A stretch of DNA of 10,730 bases from an actinobacterium acAMD-2. Its GTDB lineage: Bacteria; Actinomycetota; Actinomycetes; UBA12327. Position numbers and translations under genes: made by a program. The DNA is taken from positions 1-10,730 of the forward strand of contig JNSE01000026.1 in the NCBI GenBank assembly GCA_000754455.1, given 5' to 3'. The stretch's first letter is position 1. Every line of letters begins with the position of its first letter. The notes beneath the pieces were generated by a model. The model was not told the DNA's origin and made no database searches. It saw only the letters and a program-made list of their open reading frames with translations. Positions 1 through 4,339 of the stretch are shown piece by piece.

Positions 1-21
1 AGGGGGGTCCACTTATTTCAG

Positions 22-92
22 AGCGGGTGACCGGGATCGAACCGGCATGGCCAGCTTGGAAGGCTGGGGCTCTACCATTGAGCTACACCCGC
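22..92 (-). tRNA. tRNA-Gly (anticodon UCC)
   Basis: Read on the minus strand, the segment folds as a full cloverleaf. The acceptor stem pairs GCGGGTG with CACCCGC, the D arm is GCTC/GAGC, and the anticodon stem CCAGC/GCTGG carries loop CTTCCAA. The T arm has loop TTCGATC. The anticodon UCC lies at plus-strand positions 58-60 and reads GGA/GGG glycine codons. The discriminator base is U (position 22), as expected for tRNA-Gly. No CCA follows the discriminator (minus strand continues CTGAAAT), so the 3' CCA must be added by nucleotidyltransferase. It diverges from the neighbouring tRNA-Pro gene. Confidence 0.96.
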
Positions 93-148
93 GTGCGGAC
101 CTTCATCCGACGTTGGAATAGGTTACCGGTGCATCGTTTGAGTTGTCG
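93..148. promoter_or_regulatory. Divergent promoter region between the two tRNA genes
   Basis: This 56-base spacer separates two divergent tRNA genes and must hold both promoters, unless they are read through from outside. A plus-strand TAGGTT (119-124) fits the actinobacterial -10 pattern TANNNT, about 24 bases before tRNA-Pro. On the minus strand, TAACCT (plus 120-125) fits the same pattern, about 27 bases before tRNA-Gly. The two candidates overlap almost completely. I see no convincing -35 box for either. The assignment rests on position and the -10 pattern only. Confidence 0.35.
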
Positions 149-224
149 CGGGGCGTGGCGTAGTTGGTAGCGCGCCTGCTTTGGGAGCAGGAGATCGGGA
201 GTTCGAGTCTCCCCGCCCCGACCA
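149..224 (+). tRNA. tRNA-Pro (anticodon UGG)
   Basis: The plus strand folds as a cloverleaf. The acceptor stem pairs CGGGGCG (149-155) with CGCCCCG (214-220), the discriminator is A221, and CCA is encoded at 222-224. The anticodon stem CCTGC/GCAGG closes loop TTTGGGA, giving anticodon UGG at 182-184, which reads proline CCN codons. The T loop is TTCGAGT. Unlike the neighbouring tRNA-Gly, this gene encodes its own CCA end. The tig start codon lies only 29 bases downstream with no clear promoter or terminator between, so the tRNA may be processed from a transcript that continues into tig. Confidence 0.97.
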
Positions 225-253
225 ACCATCAGGTCAAGGAGTCAGGTTTCATC

Positions 254-1564
254 ATGAATACAGCAGTAGAGACATTGTCAGCAACGCGCGTCAAGCTCAG
301 CATTGAAGTCGCCGCTGACGAGATGAAGCCCAGCATTGATGCTGCCTACAAGCGCATCGCTGCCGCGATCAACGTGCCTGGTTTCCGCAAGGGCAAAGTT
401 CCCCAAGCGATCATCGACCAGCGCGTGGGACGCGAAGCCGTCATCGACGAGGCCATGAATGACGTGATCTCCAATGCGTACGCCGACGCTGTCCGCGATA
501 ACGAACTTCGTGTCTTGGGTCAGCCTGAAGTCGACATTGCCGAGTTTGTCGATGGCCAGCCACTGAGCTTCACCGCTGAAGTCGAAGTACGCCCCGAAAT
601 CACCTTGCCTGAGTACAAGGGCATTGCGGTCTCTGTCGATGATGTGGAAGCAAGTGAAACCGACATCGAAGCTCAGGTAGAACGTTTGCGCGAGCGCTTT
701 GGCTCGCTTAAGCCCGTTGAGCGTGCAGTGCAAGACGGTGACTTCATCGTCATTGACTTGAGTTCTGCTTACCAAGGCGAAGCGATCGAAGAAGCCACCG
801 CTGCGGGACTGTCCTACCAAGTCGGATCTGGCGATTTGCTCGATGGTCTCGACGACGCCATCATCGGTCTTGAAGCTGGGGCTAGCGGAACTCTCACCAC
901 GCGACTGCGCGCCGGTGAATGGGTCGACAAGGATGTCGAAGTCACGGTTGAAGTCAAGAGTGTCCGCGAGCGCATCCTGCCTGAACTCAATGATGAGTTT
1001 GCTCAGATGGCAAGCGAGTTCGACACCTTTGCTGAACTGCATGCGCAGATTTCCGAGCAGACCGTCGAGATCAAGAAGATTGAGCAAGCTCTGCAGGCGC
1101 GTAACAAGATCGGTGATGCTCTCTTGGAGCTCGTGGAGATTCCCATCCCCGAGGGAATTGTTAAGGCCGAAGTCGATGAGCACCTGCAAGGCGAAGGTCG
1201 CATGGAAGACGACGTGCACCGCGCCGAAGTCGACGTGGATGTGCGTAAGGCGATTGCCCAGCAGTTCCTCCTCGACGAAATCGCTAAAGCCGAAGACATT
1301 CAGGCCTCAGAGACCGAACTGACCGAGTACCTGATTCGTCAGGCCTCCCGCTATGGCATGGCACCCGACCAGTTCGTTCAAGAGGTCGTCCGTGCGGGCC
1401 AGGTGGCCTCGTTCGTGGGCGAAGTTGTCCGCGGTAAGGCCATGGCTTTCGTCCTTGAGAACGCCGCGATTACGGATGCTTCTGGACGTACCGTTGATTT
1501 GAAGGCGCTAGACGCTTCTGACGATGACCACGACGGTCACGATCACGAAGGTCACAACCACTAG
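254..1564 (+). CDS. tig: Trigger factor, ribosome-associated chaperone and peptidyl-prolyl isomerase
   Basis: The 436-residue product has the three-part trigger factor layout. An N-terminal ribosome-binding domain carries the signature GFRKGKVP at residues 43-50, which docks near the tunnel exit of the large subunit. An FKBP-type prolyl isomerase domain spans roughly residues 155-245, and a helical C-terminal chaperone domain follows. The protein holds nascent chains and helps them fold in the cytoplasm. I chose the ATG at 254 because AAGGAG (236-241) sits 12 bases upstream and the product then begins MNTAVETLSATRVKL, as family members do. An in-frame start at 164 would lie inside tRNA-Pro. 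The tail (residues 422-436) is rich in Asp and His, with five His in the last eleven residues, and could bind metal; that is inference. A strong terminator follows the stop codon. Confidence 0.97.
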   Translation: MNTAVETLSATRVKLSIEVAADEMKPSIDAAYKRIAAAINVPGFRKGKVPQAIIDQRVGREAVIDEAMNDVISNAYADAVRDNELRVLGQPEVDIAEFVDGQPLSFTAEVEVRPEITLPEYKGIAVSVDDVEASETDIEAQVERLRERFGSLKPVERAVQDGDFIVIDLSSAYQGEAIEEATAAGLSYQVGSGDLLDGLDDAIIGLEAGASGTLTTRLRAGEWVDKDVEVTVEVKSVRERILPELNDEFAQMASEFDTFAELHAQISEQTVEIKKIEQALQARNKIGDALLELVEIPIPEGIVKAEVDEHLQGEGRMEDDVHRAEVDVDVRKAIAQQFLLDEIAKAEDIQASETELTEYLIRQASRYGMAPDQFVQEVVRAGQVASFVGEVVRGKAMAFVLENAAITDASGRTVDLKALDASDDDHDGHDHEGHNH

Positions 1565-1566
1565 GT

Positions 1567-1584
1567 CTGCGCCGTAAGCGAACA
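1567..1584 (-). promoter_or_regulatory. Candidate ClgR operator upstream of clpP1
   Basis: Read on the minus strand, these 18 bases are TGTTCGCTTACGGCGCAG. They fully match the Streptomyces ClgR core pattern GTTCGC-N5-GCG. They also match the Corynebacterium consensus WNNWCGCYNANRGCGWWS at every defined position but one. Both patterns are quoted from memory of the ClgR literature. ClgR is an actinobacterial activator of clpP1P2 and other protease genes, so a site in front of clpP1 is where one would be expected. The box starts 3 bases after the tig stop codon and lies about 78 bases before the clpP1 GTG. I saw no second full match to the core pattern when scanning the window by eye. Confidence 0.7.
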
Positions 1585-1585
1585 C

Positions 1586-1616
1586 CCCCCCTGAAGATGT
1601 GAAGCAGGGGGGTTTT
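1586..1616 (+). terminator. Rho-independent terminator of tig
   Basis: CCCCCCTG (1586-1593) pairs perfectly with CAGGGGGG (1605-1612), leaving an 11-base loop and followed directly by TTTT (1613-1616). The eight-base-pair stem, six of them G-C pairs in a row, plus the T run is a textbook intrinsic terminator. It ends the tig transcript 22 bases after the stop codon. It sits between the candidate ClgR box and the clpP1 start, so clpP1 probably needs its own promoter overlapping or following the hairpin. Confidence 0.85.
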
Positions 1617-1621
1617 CGCGT

Positions 1622-1627
1622 TAGGGT
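1622..1627 (+). promoter_or_regulatory. Candidate -10 element of clpP1
   Basis: TAGGGT matches the actinobacterial -10 pattern TANNNT and lies 35 bases before the clpP1 GTG start. A transcript starting about seven bases downstream, near 1634, would place the centre of the ClgR box near -58, a usual position for an activator. The matching -35 region falls inside the tig terminator hairpin and shows no good TTGACA match, which would suit an activator-dependent promoter. This is inference from spacing. Confidence 0.35.
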
Positions 1628-1661
1628 CAATGCACTGGCAATGAGCAAAGGAGTGCACAAG

Positions 1662-2312
1662 GTGACATCGCTAGAGATCCCCGGGCTTGTTGAGGCACGT
1701 GGCTCACAGCCTTCCGGCATGGGTTTTGATGACGGCGTTTATCAACGACTCTTGCGTGAGCGCATCATCTTCTTGGGTTCGGTTGTCGAAGACGCCAACT
1801 CCAACGCGATCGCGGCACAGATGCTCTTGCTTGCTGCGGAAGATCCAGAAAAAGACATCTACCTGTACATCAACTCACCAGGTGGATCGGTGTCGGCCGG
1901 TTTGGCAATTTACGACACCATGCAGTTCATCCAAAATGACGTAGCCACCGTTGCTATGGGCTTGGCCGCATCTATGGGTCAGTTCTTGTTGTGTGCAGGT
2001 GCCCCAGGCAAGCGTTATGCCTTGCCACACGCGCGCATCATGATGCACCAGCCATCGGGTGGAATTGGTGGAACCGCTTCAGACATCAAGATTCAGGCCG
2101 AGCAAATGCTGTACACCAAAAAGAAGCTTGCCGAACTCATCGCTGGTCACACGGGTCAAACCCTTCAGCAAATCGAAGAAGACTCCGATCGTGACCGCTG
2201 GTTCGCTGCCGAAGAGGCCATGGAATACGGATTCGTTGATCACGTGGTGCGTAGCGCCAAGGATGTTGCAGGCCAAGGTGGCACCAGCCCAGCCGGAGGG
2301 AAGTCCAAGTGA
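1662..2312 (+). CDS. clpP1: ClpP1, ATP-dependent Clp protease proteolytic subunit
   Basis: The 216-residue serine peptidase belongs to family S14. The catalytic triad is visible as Ser104 in MGLAASMG, His129 in IMMHQP, and Asp178 in DRDRW; SPGG at 72-75 is also conserved. In Actinobacteria, ClpP1 forms a heptameric ring that pairs with a ClpP2 ring, and the tetradecamer degrades proteins unfolded by ClpX or ClpC1. The RYALPHARI stretch and DSDRDRWF resemble mycobacterial ClpP1, which assigns it as the first paralogue. The GTG at 1662 is preferred because AAAGGAG (1647-1653) lies 8 bases upstream. The in-frame ATG at 1641 lacks such a site and would bury the ribosome-binding site inside the gene. 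Its TGA stop overlaps the clpP2 GTG by four bases (GTGA), implying translational coupling. Likely ClgR-regulated through the upstream box. Confidence 0.95.
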   Translation: MTSLEIPGLVEARGSQPSGMGFDDGVYQRLLRERIIFLGSVVEDANSNAIAAQMLLLAAEDPEKDIYLYINSPGGSVSAGLAIYDTMQFIQNDVATVAMGLAASMGQFLLCAGAPGKRYALPHARIMMHQPSGGIGGTASDIKIQAEQMLYTKKKLAELIAGHTGQTLQQIEEDSDRDRWFAAEEAMEYGFVDHVVRSAKDVAGQGGTSPAGGKSK

Positions 2313-2917
2313 GCGAGCTCTTTACCCCTAGCAGTCGCTATGTCCTGCCGCGCTTTATTGAGCGCACGAGCCAGGGCTATCGCGAAATGGATCCCTACAC
2401 CAAGCTTTTCGAAGAGCGCATCATCTTCCTGGGTGTGCAAATCGATGACGCATCTGCAAACGACGTGATGGCACAGTTGCTCACGCTGGAATCAATGGAT
2501 GCGGATCGCGATATTTCGATTTACATCAACTCACCCGGTGGATCCTTCACTGCACTCACAGCGATCTACGACACCATGCGATTCGTCAAGCCCGACATCC
2601 AAACCATCTGCATGGGTCAAGCCGCTTCGGCCGCTGCCGTGTTGCTGGCTGCCGGAACGCCAGGCAAGCGCTTTGCCCTCAAGCACTCACGCATCTTGAT
2701 TCACCAGCCCTACAGCGAGGGTGGCGGTCAGGGCTCGGACATTGAGATTCAAGCCAATGAAATTTTGCGGATGCGCACTCTGCTCGAGCAGATGTTGGCT
2801 GAACACAGTGGTCGCACCGAAGACCAAGTTCGTCAAGACATTGAGCGCGACAAGATCCTCACGGCGGCCGAAGCTAAGGAATACGGCATCATCGACGAGG
2901 TAATTTTCAAGCGCTAA
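2309..2917 (+). CDS. clpP2: ClpP2, ATP-dependent Clp protease proteolytic subunit
   Basis: The 202-residue S14 peptidase is paralogous to its upstream neighbour. The triad is Ser107 in GQAASAAA, His132 in ILIHQP, and Asp181 in ERDKIL. The stretches RYVLPRFIE, PYTKLFEERIIFLGVQ and QAASAAAVLLAAGTPGKR are close to mycobacterial ClpP2. In the known mycobacterial complex, ClpP2 is the ring that docks the ClpX or ClpC1 ATPase. The start is GTG, overlapping the clpP1 stop by four bases, with GGAGGG (2295-2300) eight bases before it, inside clpP1. The protein ends at VIFKR, without the C-terminal extension I recall in the mycobacterial protein. It is cotranscribed with clpP1; clpX follows after 125 bases. 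Confidence 0.96.
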   Translation: MSELFTPSSRYVLPRFIERTSQGYREMDPYTKLFEERIIFLGVQIDDASANDVMAQLLTLESMDADRDISIYINSPGGSFTALTAIYDTMRFVKPDIQTICMGQAASAAAVLLAAGTPGKRFALKHSRILIHQPYSEGGGQGSDIEIQANEILRMRTLLEQMLAEHSGRTEDQVRQDIERDKILTAAEAKEYGIIDEVIFKR

Positions 2918-2925
2918 GCCCTGCC

Positions 2926-2947
2926 GGAAGGGGGCTGCACCCCTTCT
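2926..2947 (+). terminator. Hairpin after clpP2, weak terminator or attenuator
   Basis: GAAGGGG (2927-2933) pairs perfectly with CCCCTTC (2940-2946) around a six-base loop. A G-T pair (2926/2947) extends the stem to eight. Only TTC follows, so the T run is poor for intrinsic termination. It may reduce read-through into clpX, or protect the clpP1P2 message at its 3' end. The hairpin is seen directly; its role is inference. Confidence 0.35.
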
Positions 2948-2961
2948 TCACGCGGCACGCC

Positions 2962-2981
2962 CAGATCAAAGGGCTGATCTG
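2962..2981. repeat. Perfect inverted repeat in the clpP2-clpX spacer
   Basis: CAGATCA (2962-2968) and TGATCTG (2975-2981) are exact inverted copies separated by six bases. The repeat lies just upstream of a possible clpX -10 element. It could be a protein-binding site or an RNA hairpin in a clpP1P2-clpX read-through transcript. I do not recognise it as the site of any known regulator. Confidence 0.45.
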
Positions 2982-2995
2982 AACCGATTTCGGGG

Positions 2996-3016
2996 TAGTT
3001 TCGTCTTTCACGAAAC
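2996..3016 (+). promoter_or_regulatory. Candidate clpX promoter overlapped by a palindrome
   Basis: TAGTTT (2996-3001) fits the TANNNT -10 pattern, 41 bases before the clpX start. CTGATC at 2974-2979, 16 bases upstream, is a poor -35. Overlapping the -10 is a perfect inverted repeat, GTTTCGT (2998-3004) and ACGAAAC (3010-3016) with a five-base centre. It would straddle the predicted transcript start near 3008. This is the usual geometry of a repressor operator. I do not know a regulator with this exact site; it is not a ClgR box and does not resemble the HspR HAIR or actinobacterial LexA sites. Confidence 0.35.
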
Positions 3017-3042
3017 AGCTTCCCCAGGAAAGGTCGACCCAC

Positions 3043-4332
3043 GTGGCGCGCATTGGAGAGACAGCTGATCTGCTCAAGTGTTCTTTCTGCGGAAAGAGCC
3101 AAAAGCAAGTCAAGAAATTGATCGCTGGTCCAGGCGTTTACATCTGCGATGAGTGCATTGACCTGTGCAACGAAATCATTGACGAAGAGCTCAGTGAAAT
3201 TGTTGAGGGCGAATCCACTGAACTGCCTAAGCCTCGTGAAATCTTTGAATTCCTTGACCAGTACGTCGTAGGCCAAGACGCTGCCAAGAAGTCACTCTCT
3301 GTTGCCGTTTACAACCACTACAAGCGCATTCGCTCACCTGAGTCGGATCGACGCGGCGAAGACGGCATCGAATTGATGAAGTCCAACATCTTGCTCCTGG
3401 GCCCCACCGGTTCCGGTAAGACATTGATGGCACAAACCTTGGCTCGCATGCTGCAGGTGCCGTTTGCCATTGCTGATGCCACAGCCTTGACCGAAGCAGG
3501 TTATGTCGGTGAAGACGTGGAAAACATTTTGCTCAAGCTGATCCAGGCAGCCGACTACGACGTGAAGAAGGCCGAAACCGGCATTATTTACATTGACGAA
3601 GTCGACAAGATCGCCCGCAAGAGTGAGAACCCATCCATTACTCGTGATGTCTCCGGTGAGGGCGTGCAGCAAGCGCTCTTGAAGATCATCGAAGGAACGA
3701 CTGCTTCGGTTCCGCCCCAGGGTGGTCGCAAGCACCCCCACCAGGAATTCATTCAGATCGACACCACCAACGTGTTGTTCATCGTCGCCGGCGCATTTGC
3801 CGGTCTTGACACGTTGATTGAACAGCGCGTGGGCAAGAAGAGCATCGGCTTTACCGCTGATGTTCAATCGCCAGCAGAGTCCACCGATGAAATGGACATC
3901 CTCAGTCGCGTCATGCCAGAAGACCTACTCAAGTTCGGCTTGATTCCCGAATTTGTTGGCCGTCTGCCCATCCTGACCAGCACGGTTGCCGTGGACCAGG
4001 CCGGTTTGATCCAAATCCTGACGGAGCCAAAGAACGCTCTCGTCAAGCAATATCAAAAGCTCTTTGAGCTCGATGGTGTTGAGCTCGAATTTGATGAAGG
4101 CTCGCTCACCGCGATCGCCGATCAGGCTCTGGCGCGCGGTACGGGAGCTCGTGGACTGCGCGCCATCATGGAGGAAGTGTTGTTGTCCGTGATGTACGAA
4201 GTCCCATCACGAGATGACATTGGTCGAGTCGTGGTGACCGAAGAAGTGGTGTTGCAGCACGTTGCGCCCACGATGGTCCCGCGTGACAAGCCGAAGCGTG
4301 CTCGCGCCGACAAGGAAGAAAAGTCCGCCTAA
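3043..4332 (+). CDS. clpX: ClpX, ATP-dependent unfoldase subunit of ClpXP
   Basis: The 429-residue AAA+ unfoldase recognises tagged substrates, unfolds them with ATP and threads them into ClpP1P2. The N-terminal zinc-binding domain has Cys13, Cys16, Cys35 and Cys38. Walker A is GPTGSGKT (120-127) and Walker B is IIYIDEVD (181-188). The substrate-gripping pore loop GYVG is at 153-156, and the RKH loop is at 229-231. The ClpP-docking IGF loop is at 268-270. Sensor 2 is GARGLR (368-373). All key residues are present and the length is normal for the family. The start is GTG with AGGAAAGG (3026-3033) nine bases upstream. A short basic and acidic tail ends the protein. The stop codon overlaps that of the convergent valS gene. 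Confidence 0.98.
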   Translation: MARIGETADLLKCSFCGKSQKQVKKLIAGPGVYICDECIDLCNEIIDEELSEIVEGESTELPKPREIFEFLDQYVVGQDAAKKSLSVAVYNHYKRIRSPESDRRGEDGIELMKSNILLLGPTGSGKTLMAQTLARMLQVPFAIADATALTEAGYVGEDVENILLKLIQAADYDVKKAETGIIYIDEVDKIARKSENPSITRDVSGEGVQQALLKIIEGTTASVPPQGGRKHPHQEFIQIDTTNVLFIVAGAFAGLDTLIEQRVGKKSIGFTADVQSPAESTDEMDILSRVMPEDLLKFGLIPEFVGRLPILTSTVAVDQAGLIQILTEPKNALVKQYQKLFELDGVELEFDEGSLTAIADQALARGTGARGLRAIMEEVLLSVMYEVPSRDDIGRVVVTEEVVLQHVAPTMVPRDKPKRARADKEEKSA

Positions 4333-4339
4333 GCGGGTT
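4322..4339. terminator. Hairpin over the overlapping clpX and valS stop codons
   Basis: CCGC (4325-4328) and GCGG (4333-4336) form a short stem whose four-base loop is made of the overlapping stop codons. On the plus strand, wobble pairs extend the stem to 4322-4339, followed by GTTGTTC. On the minus strand, the four-pair stem is followed by AC and then TTTTCTT, which is a better T tract and comes from clpX Glu-Lys codons. It may be a compact bidirectional terminator, mainly for valS. The stem is short, so the call is tentative. Confidence 0.35.

Noticed and set aside
1..21. G-run at the window start as a terminator for tRNA-Gly
   Set aside because: Only one possible arm is in the window, so a hairpin cannot be shown.
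164..253. Upstream extension of tig to an in-frame start at 164
   Set aside because: It would place the start inside tRNA-Pro. The ATG at 254 has a ribosome-binding site and gives the standard N-terminus.
278..1219. A 313-codon open frame on the minus strand, antisense to tig
   Set aside because: It lies wholly within trigger factor, which is recognisable throughout. The antisense product has no known motif and no convincing start site.
1599..1661. Upstream starts for clpP1 at 1599 and 1641
   Set aside because: The first lies in the loop of the tig terminator. The second would put the AAAGGAG site inside the gene, whereas that site is well spaced for GTG 1662.
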